From Nocardia cyriacigeorgica GUH-2 (GTDB lineage Bacteria; Actinomycetota; Actinomycetes; Mycobacteriales; Mycobacteriaceae): a stretch of 64,000 nt of DNA. A program made the translations under genes and the position numbers. Positions 42,877-53,627 of this stretch are shown piece after piece; the stretch's first letter is position 1; each line of letters starts with the position of its first letter. The notes beneath the pieces were generated by a model. It saw nothing but the letters and a program-made list of their open reading frames with translations, was not told the DNA's origin and made no database searches. The stretch spans positions 2,790,001 through 2,854,000 of the forward strand of contig NC_016887.1 of assembly GCF_000284035.1 (NCBI RefSeq). Reading direction: 5' to 3'.

Positions 42877-43767
42877 CTACGGGACGTAGGTCAGAACCGC
42901 GGTGATGACCATCCACAGCACCCACGCGAAGGCGATGACCATGCCGACCGCCAGCGTGGTCCGCATGAACGCGCGCCCGAAGTCGACGTCGCCGCGTTCC
43001 GGCGGATACAGCTTCCACGGGCTGTACCAGGGCGCTTGCAGCACGTTCGACTTGGCGGCCTCGCGCTCGGCCTGCGCCAGCTCCTCGGCATAGGCCTCGG
43101 CCTGGGCCTGCGCCGGGCCGCCGTGCCACAGCGTGATGTCGATGGGGCCGAGGAACCCCTCGTTGAGCAGCTCCTGCGGTGCGGGTAGGTACGGCAGGAT
43201 GCCGAGGCCGCGGAAGGCGATGGCGACGTCGTTGGCTGTCCACAGGTGGTTCTCCGCCTGGGCCAGGGTGTCGAAATAGTGCCGCAACCGCTCCGGATCG
43301 TCGCCGAGGATGGCGTCGAAACTCGGGTCGCTCCAAGCCTGTTCGATCTGGATCCGGGCCCCGCGCATCGGCACGATCAGCGCAACGCCGTGCACGGCGC
43401 GCTGGCCCAGCCCACGGGCGGCCAGCCAGTTCTGCAGGGCGAAGGTGTGTTCGCGGGAGCGCTCCAGTGGGGTTCGCCGGTCGGTGTTCTCCCAGACGGC
43501 CGGCTCGCCCGACACCGTCCAGGCCCCGTTGAGCGGGATCTGGAGCACGCCCTCCTGGCGCGCCATCAGCGCTTCGGCCTCGATCACCACACAGCTGGTC
43601 GGCGTCCAGATCACCGCATCGAACTGATGCAGGGTGTCCTGATGGAACAGGCTGCAATTGATGGTGGCCACGCCGTGCGGGCTACCCGGGTCCTTCCAGG
43701 TGCGCAGCCAGTCGAGCAATGCCCGTTCGGCATTGGTGCCTGCGCTGTTCTGCACTCGCACGAGCAT
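42877..43767 (-). CDS. NERD-domain membrane protein
   Basis: 296 residues. Residues ~10-120 resemble the NERD (nuclease-related) domain: NAERALLDWL, FDAVIWTPTSCVVIEAEALM (D...E-x-E core, near 50-70) and IPLNGAWTV. A Glu/Ala-rich helix (QAQAEAYAEELAQAEREAAK) near 222-242 could form a coiled coil. One membrane helix is at ~270-290 (LAVGMVIAFAWVLWMVITAV), with no signal peptide, so the NERD domain should be cytoplasmic. The function is unknown. Whether the PD-(D/E)xK-like site is complete is uncertain, as the lysine expected in ExK appears as ExE. Confidence 0.72.
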   Translation of the reverse strand: MLVRVQNSAGTNAERALLDWLRTWKDPGSPHGVATINCSLFHQDTLHQFDAVIWTPTSCVVIEAEALMARQEGVLQIPLNGAWTVSGEPAVWENTDRRTPLERSREHTFALQNWLAARGLGQRAVHGVALIVPMRGARIQIEQAWSDPSFDAILGDDPERLRHYFDTLAQAENHLWTANDVAIAFRGLGILPYLPAPQELLNEGFLGPIDITLWHGGPAQAQAEAYAEELAQAEREAAKSNVLQAPWYSPWKLYPPERGDVDFGRAFMRTTLAVGMVIAFAWVLWMVITAVLTYVP

Positions 43768-43889
43768 TGGCGACCGCCCTTCACGTCGACACCCGGTACC
43801 GGACAGGATACGAGGCGGGTCGGCGCCGACCCGAGATTTCCGGCTCCGCGCTGTGTCCGGGGCGGACGCGCGCGGTGCCGGTCCGAAGG

Positions 43890-45299
43890 CTACCCGTCCG
43901 CGGGCTCGGCGGGTAGTTGTCCGGCGCGGACCGCCGCGACCAGTTCGGCGTGATCGGCTTCGGTGCGGTCGGCGTAGCGCACCGCAAAATCGGCCACCGC
44001 CTCCTCGAAACGTTCGTCGTCGCCGAGATATCCGGCGGTAGCGCGCGGATCCAGCGACCGGGTGTGCGCGCGGGCCAGCAGCGCGCCGGCCAGCCTGCCG
44101 TAGTCGTCGAGATCCTTGGAATCCAGTTCGGCAGGGTCGATTCCGCCCTTGAGATTGCGGAATTGGCGCACCACGAAGGGTAACTCCCGTTCGGGTTCGG
44201 TGTCGGTCGCGGGCACTCGCATGCTCGTCCAGCCGAGCAGGATGTCGGTCTCGGCCTGAACGAGCCTGGCGCCCTGCACGATTCGCTCACCCTCGTGCCG
44301 CGGCGGCGCGGGCGCCACGAACGGCGTCAGGGCGGAGGGGTTGGCCTGCTTCAGTTGCAACACCAGGACCTCGCCGTCGTTGCCGTACAGCAGCGCCACA
44401 TAGCTGTGCAGGCCGACGCTGCCGGTGCCGACGATCCGAAACGCGATGTCGGACACCGAGAATCGCGCCAGCAGCCCCTGCCGGGACTCCCGCAGCGTGC
44501 CCGCGTAGTTCTCCAGCGCATCGATCGCCGCCTCGGCCACCGGCTCCTCGACATGGGTCAGGATCGGCGGATCGTTGACGAAACGGTGCTTGCGGATCCC
44601 GGTTTCGTGATCGTCGAGGTGCTCGGTCCACTTGGCGACCACCTTCGCGCTGGTGTTCTTGCGGGCCTTCTTCGCCGCCTTCTTGAAATCGTCGAGCAGA
44701 TCGTCGGCCTTGGCCTTGCCGATCATCGATTCGTCGGGCAAGGCGGTCCAGGACTCCATGAACGGCATCTCGGCCAGCGCGGCGATGGTGCGCCGATACG
44801 AACGCACCGCGTCGCGGGCGGCGTCGCGGCAGTCGTCCTCGCTGGAGCCGCCCTCGCGCCCGGCCAGCACCAGGCTCGCCGCCAGCCGCTCCAGATCCCA
44901 TTCCCACGGTCCGGCCACGGTCTCGTCGAAGTCGTTGATATCCATGACGATGTCGCCGTGCGGGGTGCCGTAGAGGCCGAAGTTGGCCGCGTGCGCGTCA
45001 CCGCACAGTTGCGCGGTGAGCCCGGTGACCGGTCCGGCGGCCAGATCGGCGGCCATCAGCCCGGCCGCGCCGCGGTAGAAGGTGAACGGCGAGGTGGTCA
45101 TCCGTCCGATTCGCAGCGGCACCAGATGTGCCAGCCGGCCCGCGTTACTGGCCGCCACGAACGGGACCACGCCCGGGCGATCGGGGGCGGCGGCCTCGCG
45201 ATCACGGGCACTGAAGGGGACCTGCTCGCGCAGTGCCGCACCGCGGGCGCGGGCGTCGTCGGCGCTGACGTGGCTACGGAGGTCGATTCGACTGCTCAT
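43890..45299 (-). CDS. DUF2252-family protein
   Basis: 469 residues from an ATG at 45299 (a GTG three bases upstream is equivalent). DUF2252 features: FVAASNAGRLAHLVPLRIGRM at ~45-65, FYRGAA near 72, LCGDAHAANFGLYGTPHGDIV near 98-118 and DINDFDETVAGPWEWDLERL near 120-140. The HAANFG and DFD pairs look like the catalytic HxxN / DFD of a kinase-like aminoglycoside-phosphotransferase fold (inference, not proven for the family). A lysine-rich helix is at ~225-245. Function unassigned. It is divergent from the phosphotransferase gene. Confidence 0.85.
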   Translation of the reverse strand: MSSRIDLRSHVSADDARARGAALREQVPFSARDREAAAPDRPGVVPFVAASNAGRLAHLVPLRIGRMTTSPFTFYRGAAGLMAADLAAGPVTGLTAQLCGDAHAANFGLYGTPHGDIVMDINDFDETVAGPWEWDLERLAASLVLAGREGGSSEDDCRDAARDAVRSYRRTIAALAEMPFMESWTALPDESMIGKAKADDLLDDFKKAAKKARKNTSAKVVAKWTEHLDDHETGIRKHRFVNDPPILTHVEEPVAEAAIDALENYAGTLRESRQGLLARFSVSDIAFRIVGTGSVGLHSYVALLYGNDGEVLVLQLKQANPSALTPFVAPAPPRHEGERIVQGARLVQAETDILLGWTSMRVPATDTEPERELPFVVRQFRNLKGGIDPAELDSKDLDDYGRLAGALLARAHTRSLDPRATAGYLGDDERFEEAVADFAVRYADRTEADHAELVAAVRAGQLPAEPADG

Positions 45300-45421
45300 C
45301 ACCGCGTACGCTACCGACTCCCGCGCCGCGTACGGGTGCCCGGTACGGGAGTAGGGGCCTGGCGTGTGCCGGGCCCCGCCCGAGGCCCGGGCCGGATGGC
45401 GCGCACGGGCGCCGATGCGGT

Positions 45422-46075
45422 ATGCACGGGGCTGTGACAAGCGAATCGGGGACGACCGAATCCGGCCAGGGGACCGGGCGCGAGGTGCTCGGCGGCGTCT
45501 TCGCCGACCGCATCCTGACCGTGCCCAACGCGCTGAGCGTGCTGCGGCTGATCGGCGTGCCGGTGTTCCTGTGGCTGATGCTGGTCGAGCGGGCCGACGG
45601 CTGGGCCTTCGCGCTACTGGTCGTCAGCGGGGTCACCGACTTCCTCGACGGCAAGCTGGCCCGGCTGCTGGACCAGTCCTCGAAACTGGGCGCGCTGCTG
45701 GATCCGTTCGTCGACCGGCTGTATCTGGTGACCACCCTGGCCGCCTTCGTGATCCGCGGGCTGATCCCCTGGTGGGTGGCGGCCCTGCTGATCGGCCGTG
45801 ACCTGGTCCTGACCCTGACGCTGACGGTGTACCGGCGCCGTGATCTGGACCCGCCCGAGGTCATCTATCTGGGCAAGGCCGCCACCTTCGCGCTGATGTC
45901 GGCGCTGCCGTGGCTGCTGGCCGGGCAGATGGACTGGCCGGGCGATGGTTTCGGCCGGGCCTTCGGTGGGGCACTACTGGTCTGGGGCACCGCGGTCTAT
46001 GTCTGGACCGGGGTTCTCTACACCGGGAAGGCCATCGCCGTAGCACGGGCGATCCCGCGCAGGACCGACCACTGA
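45422..46075 (+). CDS. CDP-alcohol phosphatidyltransferase (PgsA2-like)
   Basis: 217 residues with about five membrane helices. The CDP-alcohol phosphotransferase motif is complete and starts near residue 74: DFLDGKLARLLD, then GALLDPFVD, that is D-x2-DG-x2-AR-x8-G-x3-D-x3-D. It should transfer a phosphatidyl group from CDP-diacylglycerol to glycerol-3-phosphate or inositol phosphate, or make cardiolipin. Its position just ahead of gcvH/garA matches mycobacterial pgsA2 (Rv1822), which is the basis for the subtype. The N-terminal ~25 residues are Ser/Gly-rich and possibly not translated from the first ATG; a GTG at 45434 is an alternative. Confidence 0.9.
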   Translation: MHGAVTSESGTTESGQGTGREVLGGVFADRILTVPNALSVLRLIGVPVFLWLMLVERADGWAFALLVVSGVTDFLDGKLARLLDQSSKLGALLDPFVDRLYLVTTLAAFVIRGLIPWWVAALLIGRDLVLTLTLTVYRRRDLDPPEVIYLGKAATFALMSALPWLLAGQMDWPGDGFGRAFGGALLVWGTAVYVWTGVLYTGKAIAVARAIPRRTDH

Positions 46076-46138
46076 CCCGCGCCCGGGTGGGCGCTCGCTA
46101 TAGAGTTGCGTGCACCGTGCACAACGAAAGGATGCCTT

Positions 46139-46537
46139 GTGACCCAGACGCCCGAGGACCTGCGCTACACCGAAGAGCACGAGTGGGTGCGTCGGATCGG
46201 CCCCTCCAGGGTCCGGGTCGGCATCACCGACTACGCCCAGTCCCAGCTCGGTGACGTCGTGTTCGTTCAGTTGCCTGCCGTCGACGCCGATGTCGCGGCC
46301 GGTGACAGCATCGCCGAGGTCGAATCGACCAAGAGCGTCTCCGACATCTATGCTCCGCTGGACGCGAAAGTTGTTGGGGCGAACCAGGAATTGGAGAACG
46401 CACCGGAGACCTTGAACACCGACCCCTACGGTTCGGGGTGGCTGTTCGAGCTCGAGGTGAGCGATGCCGCGGCGCTGGACACCGCACTCGGTGAACTGCT
46501 CGATGCCGCAGGTTATCAAGGAGTTATCGGGGGCTGA
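46139..46537 (+). CDS. gcvH: Glycine cleavage system H protein
   Basis: 132 residues. It carries the lipoyl group in the glycine cleavage complex with GcvP (encoded 3.9 kb downstream), GcvT and Lpd. The lipoylated lysine is in EVESTKSVSDIYAP near residue 62. The GTG at 46139 has AAAGGA 7 bases upstream; an open frame extends to 46106 but lacks a site. A short hairpin (46556-46581) follows. GcvT is not in this window. Confidence 0.96.
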   Translation: MTQTPEDLRYTEEHEWVRRIGPSRVRVGITDYAQSQLGDVVFVQLPAVDADVAAGDSIAEVESTKSVSDIYAPLDAKVVGANQELENAPETLNTDPYGSGWLFELEVSDAAALDTALGELLDAAGYQGVIGG

Positions 46538-46555
46538 CCCGGCCTTCCCAGTTCT

Positions 46556-46581
46556 CCCTGCACGGGTCCGCCCCGGCAGGG
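46556..46581 (+). terminator. Weak hairpin after gcvH
   Basis: CCCTGC (46556-46561) pairs with GCAGGG (46576-46581), with an inner CGGG/CCCG pair and one bulged base. It lies 18 bases past the gcvH stop; there is no T tract, so termination is only plausible. The gap to garA is 166 bases. Confidence 0.4.
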
Positions 46582-46703
46582 TACGGTCAATGCCAACGGA
46601 TGTGCTGCCGGCCGCTGGTGGGTTGTGCGGCCGCGACTCGAGGTCGCGGCGGTCGAGGCAGCAGCTGCCTGCATGATTATCAGGTTCGAGGAGGAGAGAA
46701 ACG

Positions 46704-47189
46704 GTGAGCGAGAACAAAGACCCGGGTTACGGGGAGACCGCGGCCGAGACGACGTCGGTCTTCCGCGCGGATTTCCTGAACGAGGTCGACGCGTCACGCT
46801 CCGGAGAGGCGACCGGCGAGCAGCCGGTCCAGGGTGTCGAGGGACTGCCCGTCGGCGCGGCCCTGCTGGTGGTCAAGCGCGGTCCGAACGCGGGCTCGCG
46901 TTTCCTGCTGGACCAGCCGACCACTTCGGCCGGACGTCACCCCGACAGCGACATCTTCCTCGACGACGTGACCGTCAGCCGCAGGCATGCCGAGTTCCGC
47001 CAGGACGAGGATTCCTTCCAGGTGGTCGATGTGGGCAGCCTCAACGGCACCTACGTCAACCGTGAGCCGGTGGATTCCTCCGAGTTGCAAAACGGTGACG
47101 AGGTCCAGATCGGCAAGTTCCGCCTGGTATTCCTCACCGGTCCGCGCGCCCAGACCTCCGATTCGGCGGCGGGTGCGGGCAGCTTGTGA
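46704..47189 (+). CDS. garA: FHA-domain regulator GarA (OdhI)
   Basis: 161 residues from a GTG at 46704 behind GGAGGAGAG. The N-terminal ETTSVF motif (residues 15-20) holds Thr16/Thr17, the sites phosphorylated by PknB/PknG-type kinases in relatives. An FHA domain is at ~70-140 (SAGRHPDSDIFLDDVTVSRR, NGTYVN). Unphosphorylated GarA/OdhI inhibits 2-oxoglutarate dehydrogenase and activates glutamate-producing steps, so it links kinase signalling to TCA flux and nitrogen metabolism. Placement between gcvH and the ftsR-like gene is the same as in mycobacteria. Confidence 0.96.
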   Translation: MSENKDPGYGETAAETTSVFRADFLNEVDASRSGEATGEQPVQGVEGLPVGAALLVVKRGPNAGSRFLLDQPTTSAGRHPDSDIFLDDVTVSRRHAEFRQDEDSFQVVDVGSLNGTYVNREPVDSSELQNGDEVQIGKFRLVFLTGPRAQTSDSAAGAGSL

Positions 47190-47243
47190 CAGGCGGTGCG
47201 CCGGTACACGTGATCGGCGCTCTCACATGAAAGACTCGGTGTC

Positions 47244-48056
47244 ATGACGGGCGCGGCGCAGTGGGCTCGCGGAGGCATGTCGATCGGCTCCGTGCTCGAC
47301 CTGCTGCGGCCGGATTTCCCCGATATCACCATCTCCAAGATCCGCTTTTTGGAGGCGGAGGGGCTGATCCGGCCCGAACGCACGCCGTCTGGCTACCGCC
47401 GATTCTCGGTGGCCGACTGCGAGCGGTTGCGCTTCGTGCTCACCGCCCAGCGGGATCAGTACCTGCCGCTGAAGGTGATCAAGGAGCAGCTCGAGGCGAT
47501 CGACAGTGGTGCGGCGACGCTCGGTGTGCGGGAAGCCCGCGCCCGGGCGCATTCCGTGCGTACCGAACCCGACCGCGCCTCCGGTGACGGCGAGCGCGCC
47601 GCGGCGGGGGAGCGGGCCGCGGCCCCACGCAGGCTCGGCGTGGTGCCCGGCGAGATCTCCCCGGATGAGCTGCGCTTCGACCACGAGGTCCGGCTCACCC
47701 GCGCCGACCTGCTCGAGCAGGCCGGTATCGACGAGAAATTCCTCAACGACCTGATCCGGGCCAATCTCATCACCCCCGGCGCCGCCGGATTCTTCGACGC
47801 CGACGCGGTGACGCTGGCCAAAACCGCCCGCGCGATGTCGGAGTTCGGTTTGGAGGCACGGCATCTGCGGGCGTTCAAGCTCGCCGCCGACCGGGAGGCC
47901 GCGCTGGTCGCCCAGATCGCCGCACCCATCGCCAAGAGCCGCGACGCGGGTGCGCGCGCCCGCGCCGAGGAGACCGTGCGCGAGCTCGCTGCGCTGTCGC
48001 TGACCCTGCACACCAGCCTGGTGAAGGCCTCGGTGCGGGCCTCGCTCGGCAACTGA
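47244..48056 (+). CDS. ftsR: MerR-family regulator FtsR
   Basis: 270 residues. The MerR-type winged helix is at about 10-75 (ISKIRFLEAEGLIRPERTPSGYRRFS). A ~40-residue Ala/Arg/Glu-rich variable linker follows, then a C-terminal helical domain (LRFDHEVRLTRADLLEQAGI near 145). It is the orthologue by position and sequence of Rv1828 / Corynebacterium FtsR, which activates ftsZ and controls cell division (family knowledge). It follows garA by 54 bases. The MerR protein encoded 860 bases further on (Rv1830-like) is a second, distinct member. Confidence 0.92.
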   Translation: MTGAAQWARGGMSIGSVLDLLRPDFPDITISKIRFLEAEGLIRPERTPSGYRRFSVADCERLRFVLTAQRDQYLPLKVIKEQLEAIDSGAATLGVREARARAHSVRTEPDRASGDGERAAAGERAAAPRRLGVVPGEISPDELRFDHEVRLTRADLLEQAGIDEKFLNDLIRANLITPGAAGFFDADAVTLAKTARAMSEFGLEARHLRAFKLAADREAALVAQIAAPIAKSRDAGARARAEETVRELAALSLTLHTSLVKASVRASLGN

Positions 48057-48213
48057 TCGAGCGGCGTCCGGGCGGGCTCGCGGCGCGGCCGGATTACCGC
48101 GCAACGCCGTGAACTCAGCCATCGCGGCACCGTCGGGAATTCGCTTAGACTCGTGTTACGGCGAGCTCGGTAGGGACACGGCGGGCTGTCGGCGAGTATT
48201 GGGAGGCAGTGCG

Positions 48214-48687
48214 ATGAGCGAAATGCGCGTGATCGGCATCCGTGTCGAGCAGCCACAGAACCAGCCCGTGCTGTTGCTCCGGGAGGTATCCGGTGACCGG
48301 TATCTGCCCATCTGGATCGGGCAGGCCGAAGCCACCGCCATCGTGCTGGAGCAGGAGGGCGTCACCCCGATCCGGCCGCTCACCCACGACCTGATCAAGA
48401 TCTTGATCGCCGATCTCGGGCACACCTTGAAAGAGGTCAGGATCGTCGATCTGCAAGAGGGCACCTTCTACGCCGATCTGGTCTTCGACAACGAGCTGCG
48501 CATCTCCGCGCGTCCGTCGGATTCGGTGGCGATCGCGCTGCGGGTGGGTTGCCCGATCTATGCCGAGGAAGCGGTGCTCGACGAGGCGGGTCTGGTCATG
48601 CCCGACGAGCGCGAGGACGAGGTGGAGAAGTTCAAGGAGTTCCTCGAGTCGGTCTCGCCCGACGATTTCAAGGCCACCGACAGCTGA
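48214..48687 (+). CDS. DUF151 'bifunctional nuclease' domain protein
   Basis: 157 residues from an ATG at 48214 behind GGGAGGCAG. The DUF151 (bifunctional nuclease family) fold is recognised by YLPIWIGQAEATAIVLEQEG near 29-48 and RISARPSDSVAIALRVGCPIY near 97-117. It is the positional counterpart of Rv1829. Nuclease activity on DNA and RNA was reported for a plant member; in actinobacteria the role is not established. A Glu-rich C-terminus (REDEVEKFKEFLESVSPDD) follows. Confidence 0.9.
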   Translation: MSEMRVIGIRVEQPQNQPVLLLREVSGDRYLPIWIGQAEATAIVLEQEGVTPIRPLTHDLIKILIADLGHTLKEVRIVDLQEGTFYADLVFDNELRISARPSDSVAIALRVGCPIYAEEAVLDEAGLVMPDEREDEVEKFKEFLESVSPDDFKATDS

Positions 48688-48706
48688 ACGCGCAGACTAT
48701 TTTTTA

Positions 48707-48723
48707 GACCTTAAGTACAGGTC
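48707..48723. promoter_or_regulatory. Dyad upstream of the second MerR gene
   Basis: GACCT (48707-48711) and AGGTC (48719-48723) are perfect 5-bp arms around TAAGTAC. It sits 20 bases after the DUF151 stop and 192 bases before the MerR start. The spacing fits a MerR-family operator. Confidence 0.4.
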
Positions 48724-48915
48724 GAGACTCTTACCGCGCGTCGCGTTTGGTCGGACGAGACCGCTCCCGAGACAATCGAGAAGAGTAATCTCGATAGTTG
48801 GGCCACGTCCGTTTCGGCAGGGTCGCGCCGGGGTACCGGTGCTCGATTCGTGGCCGTGACGGAGCCGGGTCATCGATGAGGCTGAGAACGCGTCGGCGAA
48901 ACAAGGGAGTGGTCA

Positions 48916-49473
48916 GTGGCAGAGCATTACCAGGACGAGGTACAGCCAGGACTGTTCCCGGACGACTCGGTGCCCGACGACCTGGTCGGCTACCGCGTGC
49001 CGAGCGCCTGCCAGGTGGCCGGCATCACCTACCGGCAGCTCGATTACTGGGCCCGCACCGGTCTTGTCGTGCCGTCGATCCGCGGCGCGGCGGGCTCGGG
49101 TAGTCAGCGGCTGTACTCGTTCAAGGACATCCTGGTCCTCAAGATCGTCAAGCGACTATTGGACGCTGGCATCTCGTTGCAGAACATCCGCATCGCGGTC
49201 GACCATCTGCGCAGCCGCGGTGTGCAGGATTTGGCGGGCATCACCCTGTTCTCCGACGGCACCTCGGTCTACGAGTGCACCTCGCCCGAGGAGGTCGTCG
49301 ATTTACTGCAAGGCGGGCAGGGCGTGTTCGGGATCGCCGTCAGCGGTGCCATGCGTGAACTGACCGGCGCGATCGCCAACTTCCCGGCCGAACGCGCCAC
49401 CGCGGCCAGCGACCGGCCCGAGGACGAGCTGGCCTACCGCCGAAAAGCCCGAATGAACCGTAAGACGGGATAG
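48916..49473 (+). CDS. MerR-family regulator (Rv1830/ResR-like)
   Basis: 185 residues from a GTG at 48916. The DNA-binding winged helix is at about 28-70 (RVPSACQVAGITYRQLDYWARTGLVVPSI, then GSQRLYSFKDILVLKIVKRL), and the C-terminal ~80 residues form a dimerisation/effector region. It matches mycobacterial Rv1830 (ResR/McdR), a regulator linked to division and antibiotic tolerance (family knowledge). Upstream is a 228-bp intergenic region with the GACCT/AGGTC dyad. It precedes the gcvP riboswitch region by about 300 bases. Confidence 0.92.
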   Translation: MAEHYQDEVQPGLFPDDSVPDDLVGYRVPSACQVAGITYRQLDYWARTGLVVPSIRGAAGSGSQRLYSFKDILVLKIVKRLLDAGISLQNIRIAVDHLRSRGVQDLAGITLFSDGTSVYECTSPEEVVDLLQGGQGVFGIAVSGAMRELTGAIANFPAERATAASDRPEDELAYRRKARMNRKTG

Positions 49474-49773
49474 GTCCCGTCCGCCGGCCGCGAGCCGCGC
49501 CGAAACGATGGTCCCGACGCCGGGGATGCGCCGGGACCACCGTGTTCTCGAACACAGATCAAGATCACACGTCCGTGTCCGCCGCTATGGTCGTCGGCCG
49601 ACCTCCGACCGCAAACTCCCAGGTAGACCTCCGGGTTTTCGGTCTGGTCCGGCTCGGCGCGGGTGCAGCGCATGCGACGAACACGCGCGTCGCGCCCGCG
49701 TACCCGCGCACCGCGAGGGGGCCGCGAACCCGCGACGCGGCCGGCGCGGCATAAACTAACCCTGCGTCGCCGC
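49474..49773 (+). other. Non-coding gap upstream of the glycine riboswitch
   Basis: 300 bases. TAAACT at 49752-49757 is a reasonable -10 for the gcvP transcript, placing the start near 49764, just before the riboswitch. No convincing -35, terminator or small gene is seen in the rest. Confidence 0.4.
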
Positions 49774-49970
49774 CGTGCGGGAGAGTTCCGGGCCTCGAGT
49801 CCGGGCGCCGAAGGAGCAGCACCTCCCCGTCAATCTCTCAGGCAACAGGGACCGTACGGGCTTCGGCGCCTCTGGAAAGCGGTGGCTGCGGGCTGCCCGC
49901 CCATGGGGAAAGGGGTCCGGCTGCGGCCGCGACCACCGAATCTCTCAGGCGCCACGACAGAGGGGGAGGG
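49774..49970 (+). ncRNA. Tandem glycine riboswitch of gcvP
   Basis: Two aptamers of the gcvT-type glycine riboswitch. Aptamer 1 (about 49774-49868) has GCGGGAGAG at its 5' side, GCCGAAGGAGCA and AATCTCTCAGGCAAC (49832-49846), the signature. Aptamer 2 (about 49869-49970) starts with CTCTGGAAAGC (49870-49880) and repeats AATCTCTCAGGCGCC (49939-49953), ending in ACGACAGAGGGGG. The short linker joining the two aptamers is typical. Glycine binding should switch on gcvP, the gene directly downstream. Confidence 0.9.
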
Positions 49971-49979
49971 CCGGAAATC

Positions 49980-49997
49980 GTCGACCACCCGGTCGAC
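49980..49997 (+). promoter_or_regulatory. Hairpin in the riboswitch expression platform
   Basis: GTCGACC (49980-49986) and GGTCGAC (49991-49997) form a perfect 7-bp stem with a 4-base loop. It lies between aptamer 2 and the gcvP ribosome site (GGGAG at 50009-50013) and could be the switching element; no alternative pairing partner was worked out. Confidence 0.5.
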
Positions 49998-50019
49998 CCG
50001 CCCGACCTGGGAGTATGCC

Positions 50020-52827
<2,808 letters not shown>

Positions 52828-52969
52828 CCGACTCCGCCGCTCCGTCTCCGGATAGCCTTGGCGGGCACGTTTTCCCGTAGATCGACGCGCCGATCCTCGT
52901 AGGCGGCTGCTGCTGGCGCGGCCGGTTTTCGACCGGCGTCGGGTCCGGCACCGAGTGGGTGGCCGGATG

Positions 52970-53557
52970 TCAGAGCGTGCCGGCGCGGGCTGCGGCGAGG
53001 GCGGCTGCGGCGGCCGCGTCTGTGTCGGCGTCGGTGATCGGTTCGTGGGAGATGAACAGCCGGTAGTAGATCGGGGCGACGGCGAAGCGGATCAGGGCGT
53101 GGGCGTCGACGGTGGCGGGGAGTTCGCCGCGGCTGATGGCGCGGTGGACCACCTGGGCGGACTGGTCGTGGCGGGCGGTGAAGAAGGCATTCAATGCTGT
53201 TGCGGCCGCGGGGTTTTGCATGGCGGCGGTGATGAAGGCGGTGGAGATCGGGCCTGCTTGGGGGTCGGCGAAGCCGGTGCGCACGAGGTCGACGATGGCG
53301 CGCAGGTCATCGTCGAGGCTGCCGGTATCGGGGATCGGCCAGGGTTCGGTGGCGGCGAGGTCGAGAGCGTCGGCGATCAATCCTTCCGGGTTGGTCCAGC
53401 GCCGGTAGACCGTGGTCTTGTGCACCCCGGATCGTTTGGCGACGTTCTCCATGGTCAGACCGGTATAGCCGTGCTCGGCGAGCTCGGCGATGGTCGCTTC
53501 GCGGACGGCGTCGCGGACGCGGGCGCTGCGTCCGCCGGGCCGTTTCTTGACCTCCAA
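52970..53557 (-). CDS. TetR-family transcriptional regulator
   Basis: 195 residues from a TTG at 53557, six bases after AGGAG; a TTG six bases upstream is also in frame. The helix-turn-helix is at about 20-60 (LTMENVAKRSGVHKTTVYRRW), and the C-terminal domain follows the TetR_C_11-like pattern. It is divergent from the virginiamycin-B-lyase-like gene, with the start sites 70 bases apart and a small dyad between, so it very probably represses that gene (inference). The GC-rich tail AAAAAALAAARAG is low complexity. Confidence 0.87.
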   Translation of the reverse strand: MEVKKRPGGRSARVRDAVREATIAELAEHGYTGLTMENVAKRSGVHKTTVYRRWTNPEGLIADALDLAATEPWPIPDTGSLDDDLRAIVDLVRTGFADPQAGPISTAFITAAMQNPAAATALNAFFTARHDQSAQVVHRAISRGELPATVDAHALIRFAVAPIYYRLFISHEPITDADTDAAAAAALAAARAGTL

Positions 53558-53591
53558 AGACAACTCCTGTTGCGTTAGATCGCCTAGTTCG

Positions 53592-53606
53592 GTAGCTTAA
53601 GGCTAC
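53592..53606. promoter_or_regulatory. Dyad between TetR and the lyase-like gene
   Basis: GTAGC (53592-53596), TTAAG, GCTAC (53602-53606): perfect 5-bp arms in the 70-bp divergent region. It is a candidate TetR operator for both promoters. Confidence 0.5.
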
Positions 53607-53627
53607 ACACGTTGCGATTGGAAAGGG

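Noticed and set aside
49663..50019. In-frame extension of gcvP upstream through the riboswitch
   Set aside because: The extension translates a structured riboswitch; the family N-terminus begins at the GTG at 50020 with GGGAG before it.
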